From contig NC_083607.1 of the NCBI RefSeq assembly GCF_029168945.1, positions 39,603,257-39,667,256 on the forward strand: a stretch of 64,000 nucleotides of DNA, read 5' to 3'. A model generated the notes under the pieces. It saw only the letters and a program-made list of their open reading frames with translations. It was not told where the DNA came from and did no database searches. Made by a program: the position numbers and the translations under genes. The stretch is from Cannabis sativa. Its lineage: Eukaryota > Streptophyta > Magnoliopsida > Rosales > Cannabaceae. How positions within the stretch are numbered: the stretch's first letter is position 1; every line of letters starts with the position of its first letter. Of the stretch, positions 11,495 through 22,073 are shown piece by piece.

Positions 11495-11520
11495 TGAATT
11501 ATCTAAAATAATAATAAAAA

Positions 11521-11689
11521 TCTCTAAAAACAATTAAGTAACTAATTTATATTTTCCCTATATTACTTTTTAAAAAATATCCTACGGCTTAGTTAAAAAA
11601 ATTCCTGAAAACAATTAAGTAACTAATTTATATTTTTCCTATATTATTTTTTTAAAAAAAATATCCCACGGTTTAGTCAAAAAAAAAAA
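11521..11689. repeat. Two-copy tandem repeat, unit about 80 bp
   Basis: The segment containing ACAATTAAGTAACTAATTTA, followed by an A/T run and a cggnttag motif, occurs twice back to back. It directly follows the three-copy repeat. Confidence 0.7.
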
Positions 11690-11942
11690 AAGAAGAAAAA
11701 AACTAACAAAAAATACATTAAAAAATAAAAAACTAAAACATATCTATTTTTTTTTCTTTTTAATGTATTTTTCGTATTTCTTTTCCATATATAACCTTAA
11801 ATATATAATCCTAAACCTAAAACTAATTTCATCTCTTTATTTTTCTTTCTCTCAATGCATTTTTTTTCTTTTATTTTTTTTTCTTTATCTTTGTTTTTAA
11901 TGTTAATTCTCCATATCTTTCTCTAATTTTATTTATTTTCTT

Positions 11943-12280
11943 TTTTTTTGTGTGTGCGTTAAAGAGTTTAACCAACTATTAATTCTTGGCAGATAATGAG
12001 CAATAGCAGTGACATCAATGATCAACATTAAGATATTGATTTTCTATTGATATTTATTTTCTCTATATTTTATAATATATTTCTTGATATATTACAACCT
12101 GTTTTTTTTCTTTTTTTGTCTGTGTGTTAAAGAGTTTAACCAACTTTTAATTCTTGACAGATAATGAACAGTAGCAGTGAAATGAATGAGCAACATCAAA
12201 ACTTCGATTTTCTATTAGTATTTCTTTTCTCTATATTTTATAATATATTTCTTGGTATATTACAAATTATTGTCAATATT
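11943..12280. repeat. 168-bp tandem duplication
   Basis: Two copies are offset by 168 bp (the ATAATGA segment at 11993 and 12161). Both share TTAAAGAGTTTAACCAACT and TATTTTATAATATATTTCTT. Each contains a splice-acceptor-like TTGRCAG followed by an ATG. Confidence 0.75.
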
Positions 12281-12361
12281 CTCTTTACTTTTTTTTTCTA
12301 TTTTATATATATATATATATATGTTTATATATGGGTGCACTTTTAATGGGTATTACCCATG

Positions 12362-13043
12362 TGTTGACTTCGCTTTTAGCCAACGAAAATGAGTCTTTTT
12401 TATAAGCGATAAACGATATGTCGTAATGAATATATAATAAAGCAATAGTAAGACACAAGAATTTTATAGAGGTTCAGCCCTGAGCAGTTCGGTAATAGCC
12501 TAATCCTCGTTATTTGTATTGACTTAAGAACAAGGAAGAAGATTCCTTTTCTTATAGCTCTTACAACAGTATCTTTGAATATATAATTCTTAGATAATAA
12601 TATAGTCTTAGCTTAGCTGCGTATTGACTTTCAATCTCTCAGTCCCTTTGCCCAGTGAACATGCCTCACTATTTATAGGGCTGAGAAACTTGAGGAGGAA
12701 GGGTATCCTCTCTCGTTACAATGCGTAAAAACAGAAAGATCGTGTGATCAATGTTGAATGCAAGGATTGTGGGATTGAGGCTGAGTACACTGATAGTGGG
12801 ATCGTGTGTATGTCGTATCCACGTAAGTTGATCCCTGAGTTATAGGGATTGAGCTGATAACTCATGATGCGAAGGCTGAATTTGCTAAGTGCTGAGTGCT
12901 CTGCACGGATCGCTGAATATCTTATTCTGGATGTGCCAACGAGGCATCCTGCTCGGTCTATCTTCCCGAGTAGATGCTCCAAGTGGACTCCACGTGTCAC
13001 CATTCTCGTGATGCCACGTCAGAGTGCAAAATTTGGGATAACA
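12362..13043 (-). repeat. Gypsy-1 3' LTR
   Basis: TG..CA repeat of 682 bp. Read on the plus strand it starts TGTTGACTTCGC and ends GGGATAACA. It matches 24337-25018 with scattered, mostly transition-type differences. Confidence 0.93.
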
Positions 13044-13060
13044 TTTGCCCCCAAGTCTGT
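13044..13060 (-). other. Gypsy-1 polypurine tract
   Basis: The minus strand reads ACTTGGGGGCAAA right up to the LTR. This is the plus-strand primer site and fixes the element's orientation. Confidence 0.8.
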
Positions 13061-13347
13061 ACGGGACCTCTGAGGTTGCATGTAGACTTCTTCCGAGCTG
13101 GCTCTGCCTTTTGAATGGGGACACGTGTCGAGCATGACCGCTCGAGACCCGATGTGAAGCTGACTGGGCGTCCCTTCGATTTTCAGCTAATAAATGCTCT
13201 GACAATTAATATTTCGAAATCCGATTTTCTCTCTCCACGGCTGACGGTTGCACTCGATTACTTTTAATTTCCCATATTCGTTTTTGAGGCGGGAAGCTAA
13301 GGCGTCTAAGGTTTCTTTGAGACGATTACCCCTTTTCGAGACTTGCT

Positions 13348-13354
13348 TATAAAT
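13348..13354 (+). promoter_or_regulatory. TATA box for the antisense gene of Gypsy-1
   Basis: TATAAAT lies about 300 bp inside the 3' LTR on the plus strand. It sits upstream of a spliced leader (candidate donor GTAAG near 13511, candidate acceptor TTTTGTAG just before ATG 13885). Gypsy-2 has an equivalent TATA box in the same relative place. Confidence 0.55.
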
Positions 13355-13884
13355 GCCCATACCATTGGCACATAAACTCATTTCATCACCCTTCCCTGCT
13401 AAGTTAGCTTCAGAGCGAAAAGAAAATTTTCTGGCTTCAAAGTTGCCGAGGTGCCTTCATAAAACTGCTTGGTTGGATTGACGTTGCTCGAACCCAGACA
13501 CTCGAATCAGTAAGTTTTTTATTCCCTTTATTCTTTTCTTTGCAAGTTTACATTTTGAATGCAACTTTCATTATGCTGTAGAAAAATGCTTAGGAAACCC
13601 TAGGGCTAGAAACTTCTGTGATTCTTCTTTTCCATGTCTTCATGTGGGTTTACAGCCATAAAGCTTGTCTATGAACTGCATTGCGTCCGTCTTTCATCTT
13701 GCTTATTCTAAGCTTCATGAACTTTTTTTTGCCCTAACTCAAGAAATTTTTTTGACTTCTTGAGTTCTGAATTTTCTTTAGACATAGCCGTTCTTTAATC
13801 TGTTAAGTACTCCTGGTCGACATATTTGCTTGTTTATCGTTTGATATTCTGACCAACACTCATCTTGTGTGTTGTCTTTTGTAG

Positions 13885-16666
13885 ATGAACTCAGGTGAGT
13901 CTTGGGAACTCAGGCATCAGATCGACCAGGATTTGCTTCAACTTCTGCACGAGGATCACCCTCGTCTTTGTTCTAGTCCTCCTTCTAGCGAAGGACATTC
14001 TTCTAACCTTGTACCTAGCCATAGGATGATGGCTCATATAATGAAAACCACACGTCTGGCCGACGCTACTGATCCTCAAGTGGCTTGGCTTGCCACTCTG
14101 CCCAGCGCCGAACAGGATTCGGCCATCCCGATGGAGGAGGATCGTGAGGGGGACGCTGAGGTCCAGGAGGTTGAAGAGCTGGACGATGTGCGTCGGGGCA
14201 GTCCTTCCGAGGCCGAGGGAGAGGAAGAGGTTGAACCCCCAAATTTCGAGGAGTATAGCGAGGCTGGGCAGCCAGTCGATGCTGACGGAGACGTCCTGGT
14301 CGAGGGCGTTGACTACGTCAGTGAGGAGCTTACTTTGGCAGTTCCTCATAGAAGGCAGGGTGCCTTGGGCGCCAAGTGGGTAAGTCTTCTGTCCAAGATT
14401 ACGGAGGTGCGCCTTCGAACACTTGACCAGGACGGGTACCTGGGCGAGCTGGACTGCTACATTCCCGCCCACACAAATCATGCCACAAACCCTGACAAGG
14501 GGATGTGGCCTGGTTGGGGGCCCATGGCCAGCAAGGGGCGCTGATGCCCTTGCACAAGTACTTCAAGGATGTGGCAGACTTCTTTAGTCTCTGCCCGGCC
14601 CAAATCACTCCTAAGGGCATTAAGTATTTGTCTGCCCTCTTCGTCCTCTACGCTTCCCAAGGATAGGGTGCTCCTTCTCCCCACGAGGTTGCCTGGTTCT
14701 TTGATCTGAAGTCTACCCCCAAACAAGGCAGATCGGGGTACTTTTATTTTTCTCAGTCAGGCTTCAAGTGGTGGATCGGCACGGATGCCAAGGCCATCAA
14801 GCAAGATAGGGCATTTTGTTGATGAGTACTTCATGGTGAAGGATCCGAGCATTTCCCAGACTCGGTTTCAGCAGATTCTGACATATCACCGTCCTCCCCT
14901 CACTCTTGCTCTTAGGGATAGAGCTCAGAAACTTGCCCGGTTGCCGGGGCAAGACAAGATTATTATCCAGTTGACCTCCAATGAGAATCTTGTGAAGTAC
15001 GGGCTCTATCCCGAGGACTTTTCTCCTAAGTCTGTGGCAGGGAAGGAGAGGAAAAACGGTGCTGGCCAGGCTGAACGAGCTCATAATAAGAATGAGCTTA
15101 TTCAACTTAAGCGCGAGGCTAAGTTGAAAGGAGGTGCCAGGGCCAACCAGTATGCTCGGGAGCCTTTGCATCCTGAAGATGAGGCCGAGGACGAGCAGGT
15201 GACCCCACTGAAGAGGAAGAAGAAACTCCCGGCCACACCCATGCCTGTTGAACATGCGATTCGCATAAGGGAACCCATTTCACCTGTTCGGCCATCTCCC
15301 CCCTTTGCCGGAAAAGGGAAAGCTGTCATGTCTGAGATAAGATCGATGTCAGGTGATGATGGATTTCTGAGTCTTGTGCTGGCGGTCACCTTGCATTTTA
15401 CTTTCTCTTGTTTTTGAGCTTCTTGACTTTCATGCCTTATGTTTCAGATGGCTGTTTTTCTAACCATATTGTTTTTGCTCTGTGCAGACATGTCTCTGCA
15501 GATGATCGATGCTCTGAGGAAAAGAATGGGCGGAAGCTCTAGCGCCTCTCCTCCGGCCAAGAAGTCTAAGGGCGGTGAGGGGTCCTCTTTTACGGAAAAG
15601 AGACCTTCTTGAGAGGTCATTGATCTTTCTAAGGAGCTGACTGCTGCAAACCCCCCTACCCCCAAGTCTGCCAAGTCCAAGGAGTCTGGACCACCAACGG
15701 CTGGGTCTGAACTGGTCAGGAGTGATCCTGGGCGGGTGCAGGGACCAACTCCACCTTTGCCCGTGCTCCCAGAGGCTAAAAAGGGCAAGGAGATGCTGGC
15801 CCACTATATGAACCGGCTGGTTCCTGAGGTCAGTGAGCAACTGGCCGGTGCTGATAGTGACTCATCTCTGGATGCGTTGGTGGGCAGAGTCCTGAAGGAG
15901 TTAACCAGGGTAAGTCTTTTTTGATACTTCCCTTTAACTTTCCACACTTAGCTCCATATGCTAAAGTTTTTCTTCTGTGCAGGCCGGTCTGAAGTTGGCC
16001 TACACTTACTCCCGGGCTAATTCTGTTGCTTCTAAGAGCGCGGCTCTGTCCGATACCTTGAAGGCGGAGGCGGACTTGGCCAAGAAGTAAGCTAAGGAAG
16101 CCAGGGCGGAAGCTGGAGCTATTCGGTTGGAGTTGGGCGAGGCCAACAAGAAGCTGTTTGCTGCTGAGAAGAAGATCTCCGTGCTGACAAAGGATCTCGA
16201 GGCTGCTGACTGCTTTGTGGAGACCATCGAGATCTTAACTGCTGAAGTAAACAGTCTTCAGGATGAGAGGACTTCTCTGCGAGCAGTTCTTCTTCGGATG
16301 AAGGAGGAGAAGAACGCCAAGGAGGGGGAGCTTACGGCCGAGGTGGACAGGTTGAAGGAGAAGGTCAATGCCTTGGAGACAGCCGGTCTCGAGCTCTTCT
16401 TCGATTTCTAGAAGGCTAATCCCTGGGCCAACTTTAATTACTTGGGCGAGGCTAAGGACATGTACCTTGAGTACTGTGTGGCCCAAGTGGCTTATGGTGG
16501 GGACGAGGCGGCTGCTTCAACCTCCGGCCAAGCTACTTCAACCTCCGGCCAAGCTGCTTCAACCTCCGGTCAGGCTGCTGATGCTTCTCCTGTTCAAACA
16601 ACAGATCCTCCTACTCCAGTTGGCCCAGAAGAACCGAACCAAAAGCCTGGGACTCCAGCTGTTTAA
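13885..16666 (+). pseudogene. Antisense additional ORF of Gypsy-1, Transposase_28-like, with C-terminal coiled coil
   Basis: This unit lies on the strand opposite gag-pol, between integrase and the 3' LTR. It opens at ATG 13885 with an acidic head, including a Glu/Asp-rich run at about residues 80-150. A frameshift near 14535 leads into a block reading MPLHKYFKDVADFFSLCPAQ and then YLSALFVLYASQG. That resembles the plant Transposase_28 ('putative gypsy type transposon') family, whose function is unknown. The following frame (14785-15417) is Lys/Arg-rich. A good intron occurs at about 15910-15982 (GTAAGT..TGTGCAG), followed by a heptad-rich coiled coil (about 15990-16410). The tail has three STSGQA-type repeats and stops at 16664-16666. 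In-frame stops (near 14665, 15610, 16088 and 16409) and the frameshifts make this copy inactive. The name does not imply DNA transposase activity. Confidence 0.7.
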
Positions 16667-17392
16667 ACACTTCTTTTCATCTCTGTTTTTATATATATAT
16701 ATCGTATTCGGCCCCCGGGCCTTTTCTAAGACATCTCGACATGCCAAGCGGTCTTTAAACTTAGAATTATTTTTCATTTTTTGGACAACGGGCTGACCGG
16801 GCAGCTTTTAATCCCGGTTCTACGTGCTTTTGTCATCCTTAATGAATTTCATTCTCTGTTTATAATTGTTGTGAAATTGTGATTGTTTTATTTTTACCAA
16901 ATTCTTTGTACAGGTATAGGTGCCCCCAAGTGACCGAGCAGACGTATGACTCTTGGTCGCTTGTCTTTCACAAATATATTACTTATATTTTGGTGTTTTG
17001 GGTTTGACTAAACCTTTTGTACGCACTTTAGGTAAATTATAATCATGCTGATTTTTTTGACTCAATTGAATTTTGAGATACTATCTTTATTCATTTATTG
17101 ATCAAAAATGTATTTGTTACCGTAGTAACTTACATTAGAGCTATTTGATCTAATCTGATCTTTTAGCTTATCATGAAATAAAACAAATTGCAGACATAAG
17201 AAACTGTACTTTAAAGTGGTCAGCCGGACCTGAGTACTTTGTTTCTGAAACCTTTGCGCGTAGTCCGCCCAGAAGGCCATGCACTTAGAGGTGAATGTTC
17301 ATTTAGTACTTTAAAATGGTCAACCCGACCTGAGTACTTTGAAGTGGTCAAGCGGACCTGTCTACTTAAAATGGTCAACCCGACCTGGTACT
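16667..17392. other. Convergent spacer of Gypsy-1 with a minisatellite
   Basis: This is the gap between the 3' ends of the antisense gene and of pol, which point at each other. It holds T-rich sequence and, at about 17208-17395, four imperfect copies of a unit of about 33 bp. The unit is recognisable by TGGTCAACCCGACCTG, with flanking TACTTTAAA. No coding sequence is seen. Confidence 0.6.
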
Positions 17393-18370
17393 TTATTGGT
17401 AGTATTTCCTTAAATGTTCTCCATTCCAGTATCGTGGTACTAGAATGAGTTGAATTTTTTCGTCATACTTACCTAATTTGTATGCTCCAGAGTCGAGAAC
17501 TTCGACCACTTGGTATGGTCCTTCACAGTTAGGTCCTAGTACACCTGACGTGCTATCTTTGGTGTTTAGGAATACCCTTCTTAGGACCATATCTCCCACG
17601 AAGAATTTCCGAGCTTTCACTTGTTTGTTTAAATACCGAGCTACTTTTTGTTGATGAGCTATGAACTTTAAGTTTGCAGTTGCTCGTTTTTCTTCGATTT
17701 CATCAAGTGATTCTGCAAGGAGTATGTGATTGGTACCTTGATTGTACGTCAATCTTCTGTGGGACGGTGGCTCGAGTTCGACGGACAGCATAGCTTCATA
17801 ACCGTACGCCATTGCAAATGGTGTCTGATCGGTTGCTATTTTTTCCGTTGTACGGTATGACCATAGAACTTCGGGGACTTCTTCTGGCCAGTTTCCTTTG
17901 GCATCTTCGAGTTTCTTCTTTAGTGTATCCTTCAAGGTTTTGTTGACTGCTTCAACTTGACCGTTTGCTTGAGGATGTGCCACTGCTGAGAAACTTTTGA
18001 TGATACCATAGTTCGCACAGAAATTAGTGAAAGATTGGCTGTCGAACTGTTTGCCATTGTCTGAGACTATTTTGTACGATAGTCCGAACCGGCATATGAT
18101 GTTCTTCACTATAAATTCTTGAACTTTATTTGATGTGATGGTCGCAAGTGGTTCTGCTTCAGTCCACTTAGTAAAGTAGTCGACTGCTACCACTACGTAC
18201 TGCACTCCGCCTTTACCTTTGGGTAACTGTCCGATTAGGTCAATTCTCCAAATGGCAAAGGGCCATGGACTTTGCATCTGTGTTAACTCGTTGGGCAGAG
18301 CTCTTGGTATCTTTGAAAATCTCTGGCATTTGTCGCACTTCTTAACATAGGCTCTTGAATCTTCAATCAT
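17393..18370 (-). pseudogene. pol: Gypsy-1 integrase
   Basis: The C-terminal part of pol. It begins with the end of the zinc-binding region (CDKCQRF), then the DDE core: first Asp in WRIDLIGQLP, then DYFTKWTEAEP, second Asp in IVSDNGKQF, and Glu in NGQVEAVNKT. A C-terminal GPYQV-type domain follows and the frame stops at 17393-17395. Integrase inserts the element's cDNA into host DNA. The frame itself is open for 325 codons, but it is cut from upstream pol by a stop near 18371-18420. The His-Cys part continues into the neighbouring segment. Confidence 0.9.
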
Positions 18371-18415
18371 CGTTGGCCAGAAGTAGCCTTGCCTTAGAAT
18401 TTTCTTTGATAAGCT

Positions 18416-19113
18416 CTATCTGGCTGCATGATTTCCACAGAATCCGTCGTGAACTTCAGATAGAAGCTGTGCAGCTTCATTTTGTGTGACACATCTGAGT
18501 AATGGCATCGAGAATCCTCTTCTGTACATGACCCCTTCTACTATGATGTACCGTGCTGCCTTTCTTCTCATTTTTTGAGCTTCATTTCGATTATCTGGGA
18601 GTTCCCAAGAGTTGAGGTAGGCTGCTATTGGTGTCATGTAGTTTGGGGATTTGTTGATCATTTCGATTTCTTCCGTGCCAGTGATGCTAGGCTCTTCAAG
18701 GAACTGGATAGGGACCAAGTTTGCCTTGTCACTTACATTGCTGCTTGCCAATCGAGCCAACGCATCTGCAGTTGTATTTTCTTCTCTTGGAATTTGTCTG
18801 AGACCGTAGCTTTTGAATTGTGCGAACAGGTCGTGTATTTTGCTCAGATATGCTATCATGTTTTCTCCCTGAGCCTCGTATTCGCCGGATACATGATTTA
18901 CCACCAGCTGTGAATCACTGCAGATCTCAATGTGTTCGGCCTTCATTTCCCGAGCTAGCTTAAGTCCAGCGATTAGAGCCTCGTATTCGGCTTCGTTGTT
19001 AGAGGCCTTGAATCCAAACTTGACTGCAGCATGCAGGTGTTGCCCCCAGGTGTGACAAGGGCAATTCCTGCACCAGATAGTTGATCAGTTGCCGACCCAT
19101 CCACATGTAGTTT
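18416..19113 (-). pseudogene. pol: Gypsy-1 second (archaeal-type) RNase H and integrase zinc finger
   Basis: The frame reads EICSDSQLVVNHVSGEYEAQ and then ENTTADALARLAS, the core of the RVT_3-type RNase H that Tat-lineage elements carry in addition to the normal one. The domain begins farther upstream (about 19100), in a frame broken near 18950-19000 from NNEAEYEALIAGL-type sequence. After a linker, HDGFCGNHAAR marks the start of the integrase HHCC domain, followed by a stop near 18416. It is inactive as it stands. Confidence 0.85.
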
Positions 19114-19779
19114 CTAGGTCAATTTGTCTTCATTGTTGCTTGGCTGTGGTACTGGCTCGGGATTGCTTTCTGGTATACCTTCTTTTTTGCATGTGCATTC
19201 TACCACAAAGTCTGCCAAGGCTTGGCCTTTGATAGCTGTTCGGGGTTGGAAGTTAATTTCGTAATGACCAAATTCTACCGCCCACTTGAGTAACCGGCCA
19301 GAGGCATCTGGCTTTTGCAGTATTTTTTGTAGTGGTTGGTCGGTGTATACCCGAACAGGGTGAGCTTGGAAATAAGGCCTCAACTTCCTTGTTGCTAGAA
19401 TAAGGCAGTAGGTGAGCTTTTCTATCAACGGATATCGGCCTTCGGCCTCGATGAGTCCCTTACTAATGTAATAGACTGGGTGTTGTACGTTGTTCTCTTC
19501 TCTGATCAGCACGACACTTACGACATGCTCTGTGACCGCTAGGTATATCCCTAGATCCTCAACGTCCAGAGGTTTAGAAAGTACGGGAGGTTTTGCGAGT
19601 TGTGCCTTTAGATCTTGAAAAGCTCTTTCACATTCTTCTGTCCACTTGAACTTTTTGTTTCCTCGCAGGATGTTGAAGAATGGAACACATTTATCCGTTG
19701 ATTTTGACACGAATCTCCTAAGTGCGACGATTCGACCAGTTAGGCTTTGCACCTCTTTGGTTTTTGTTGGCGAGTTCAT
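19114..19779 (-). pseudogene. pol: Gypsy-1 RT C-terminus and first RNase H
   Basis: The frame covers the RT thumb/connection (EVQSLTGRIVALRRFVSKST) and the RT-RNase H domain (FKWTEECERAFQDLK, HPVYYISKGL, YPLIEKLTYCLILATRKLRP, LLKWAVEFGHYEI). It ends in a poorly conserved, Pro/Glu-rich linker before the second RNase H. The break from the upstream RT frame lies at about 19780-19905. Confidence 0.88.
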
Positions 19780-19903
19780 ATCCAGGAGGGCTTGGTTTTT
19801 TCTAGATTGGCTTCAATTCCTCGGGCATTGACGATGAAGCCTAGAAAGGGATTTAGTTTCATGTTATATTTCCTGAGGACTTTGAAACATTCATCCAGGT
19901 CGT

Positions 19904-20662
19904 CTATGTCCCCCAAACCTTTCTGGATTTGACGAGCATGTCATCCACGTACACTTCCATATTTCGCCCGATCTGGTCTTTAAACATCTTGTTGACCAAT
20001 CTTTGGTACGTAGCTCCAGCGTTTTTTAGACCAAACGACATAATATTGTAGCAGTAGAGACCCATATTTATTCGGAAACTTGTATGTTCTTGGTCTGGCA
20101 GATGCATTTTGATCTGATTGTAGCCCGAATAAGCATCCATGAAGCTTAAAATTTTGTGTCCAGCTCTCGCGTCTATAAGCTGATCGATCCTTGGAAGTGG
20201 AAAACAGTCATTAGGGCATGCTTTGTTGAGGTCTGTGAAATCAATACAGACTTGCCATTTCTTGTTCGGCTTGGGCACGAGTACGGGATTCGCGACCCAA
20301 GCCAGGTAAAAAGCTTCAATTATGAAGTTGTTGTTGCGCAGCTTTTCAACTTCATCGTTCAGGGCTACTGCTCGTTCTTTATCCAGCAGTCTTCGTTTTT
20401 GCTGAACTGGCTGGATGTTAGGATCGATATTCAAGTCGTGTGAAATAATAGAAGCGTCGATTCCGACCATATCCGCATGTGACCAGGCAAAAACATCTAG
20501 GTTTGCTCTTAGAAATTTTATCAACTCTGATTTTACTTCGAGCAACAAACCCTTTCCAATTTTTAGCTTTTTGGCCGGGATAGCTGGATCGATCTCGATC
20601 TCGATCTCTTCTAATTCTTCCACAGGTACATTGCTGCTTGGGTCCCCAAGTCGAGGATCCAC
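19904..20662 (-). pseudogene. pol: Gypsy-1 reverse transcriptase
   Basis: The palm and fingers are readable: NPVLVPKPNKKWQVCIDFTD (box A), DAYSGYNQI, FGLKNAGATYQRL, and the catalytic box VYVDDMLVKS near the end of the frame. RT copies the element RNA into DNA. The frame is open for 252 codons but stops after the YVDD box at about 19904, so it cannot join RNase H without a frame change. Confidence 0.92.
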
Positions 20663-20689
20663 ATCTTCATGCTCGCCTTGGGAGGTTTC

Positions 20690-21299
20690 CTACTTGGGAA
20701 TGTTTTTTCCCTTGTCTGGGCTCTGGCTGGAGGATATTTCCTTTTTAGCCTTGGCCACTGCAAGGTTGTAACATTCCCGAGCAGATTGCTGGTTCCCTCT
20801 AAGACACCCTACCCCATTCTTTGTTGGGAACTTCAAGCACGAGTAAAACATTGATGTGACAGCTTTTAAGTCATACAGGGCTGGTCGGCCAAGCATTACG
20901 TTAAAGGCTGAAGGAACATCCAATATTAGGAACTGTGCCATGATAGTTATGCTCGTCGGAGCTTGTCCAACAATGAGGGGTAGCCGGATTTGTCCTAGAG
21001 GTGCAACTCCTTGACCGCAGAAACCATAGACAAGCTGGAGGCATGGAGTTAGATCCTTGAGCTGGAGCCCCATCTTCTCGTAAGCAGTCTTGAACAGAAT
21101 GTTTGAAGAAGCTCCATTGTCGATCATGGTTCTAGCTACCATTTCATTTGCTATCTGGACTTCCACGACCAGCGGGTCATTGTGCGGAAATCTAATCTTG
21201 ACAGCGTCTTCATCGTTAAAAGTTATGGTTGGCTCTCCTACTCGTGGAACTTTGGGCTTCCTTTCTTCCACGGCCAGGATGACTTCTTCTTGCTCATTT
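20690..21299 (-). pseudogene. pol: Gypsy-1 aspartic protease region
   Basis: The active-site loop reads MIDNGASSNILF (Asp-Asn-Gly where retroviral proteases have DTG/DSG). The flap/second-half block is FLILDVPSAFNVMLGRPAL, typical of plant gypsy proteases. Cassandra begins at 21305, so the protease is separated from gag by that insertion. A stop near 20690 closes the frame before RT. Confidence 0.85.
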
Positions 21300-21470
21300 T
21301 GAGCTGTAACGTCCCCGCTTCAAGCCTCCATTGGGCCCTTACATCCACAGACTAATGGCTCTTATACACGGGTACGTCACTTTGGCTGCTTCCTGGACTG
21401 AAGATTGACCCTACAAACCAACACGAGTGTTTCCAGTATGCTTTGTCCTCACTCGCACGCTTTTTGGGAA

Positions 21471-21568
21471 AACTTCCCAGGAGGTCACCCATCCTTAAAT
21501 TACCCCAGGCCAAGCACGCTTAACTGTGGAGTTCTTTCGAGATGGGCTACCGAAAAACAAGATGCACC
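21471..21568 (-). ncRNA. 5S-rRNA-like domain in the Cassandra left (3') LTR
   Basis: The minus strand contains the hallmark 5S segments AGTTAAGCGTGCTTGG (box A), GGATGGGTGACC (intermediate element) and TCCTGGGAAGT (box C). The 5' part of 5S is diverged. It is not a ribosomal gene copy but the Cassandra version. Confidence 0.88.
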
Positions 21569-21975
21569 TTGTTGATATAGGTAGTACAAATCAATCCATT
21601 TAAGCTATCTTCAACTGTGTAGTCCCATACCTACACAGTCTCTGTATCATCCCACTTGACCTTCCCCAGGCGGTGTGGGATTGCACAGCTTACCCGGTGT
21701 TTCCCCTTACAGATCACAGGACTACTGACTGTCACAATCACCCCCCCTTACGGGGTCCGACGTCCTCGTCGACCACACTTCCGGCTGGGTCAAGGCTCTG
21801 ATACCATTTGTAACGTCCCCGCTTCAAGCCTCCATTGGGTCCTTACACCCACGGAATTAATGACTCTTATACAAGAGTATGCCACTTTGGCTACTTCCTT
21901 GATTGATGACTGACCCTATAGACCAACACGAGTGTTTCCAGCGTGCTTTGTCCTCACTCGCACGCTTCCTAGGAA

Positions 21976-22073
21976 AACTTTCCAGGAGGTCACCCATCAA
22001 GAAATTGCTCCAAGCCAAGCACGCTTAACTGTGGAGTTCTTTCGTGATGGGCTACCGAAAAACAAGATGCACC
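21976..22073 (-). ncRNA. 5S-rRNA-like domain in the Cassandra right (5') LTR
   Basis: A second copy of the domain with the same 98-nt span. AGTTAAGCGTGCTTGG is intact. The intermediate element reads TGATGGGTGACC and box C reads TCCTGGAAAGT, so this copy has drifted more than the left one. Confidence 0.85.

Larger units (their letters stand above)
10779..12332. other. AT-rich intergenic DNA with tandem duplications, no gene
   Basis: This stretch should include the remainder of the leftmost Copia LTR, which I could not delimit. Recognisable structure is limited to tandem duplications at 11148-11494, 11521-11689 and about 11943-12280, and to TA dinucleotide runs. A frame at 12164-12346 encodes a Phe/Ile/Tyr-rich, low-complexity 60-residue peptide that is not credible as a gene. 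Confidence 0.6.

Noticed and set aside
12164..12346. Possible exon with an acceptor-like AG before ATG
   Set aside because: Product is mostly Phe/Ile/Tyr from TA runs; the upstream duplicate copy does not keep the frame.
12716..13003. 95-codon frame repeated at 24691-24978
   Set aside because: Lies wholly inside the duplicated Gypsy-1 LTR; conservation is explained by LTR identity.
13891..14481. 196-codon minus-strand frame opposite the antisense gene
   Set aside because: Shadow of the plus-strand coding region; no similarity, and gag-pol ends far to the right.
13885..16666. DNA transposase gene
   Set aside because: The Transposase_28 label is historical; no DDE transposase motifs, and the context is a gypsy element additional ORF.
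21471..21568. Genuine 5S rRNA gene
   Set aside because: Only the internal promoter half matches 5S well; it sits in both LTRs of a Cassandra element with PBS and PPT.
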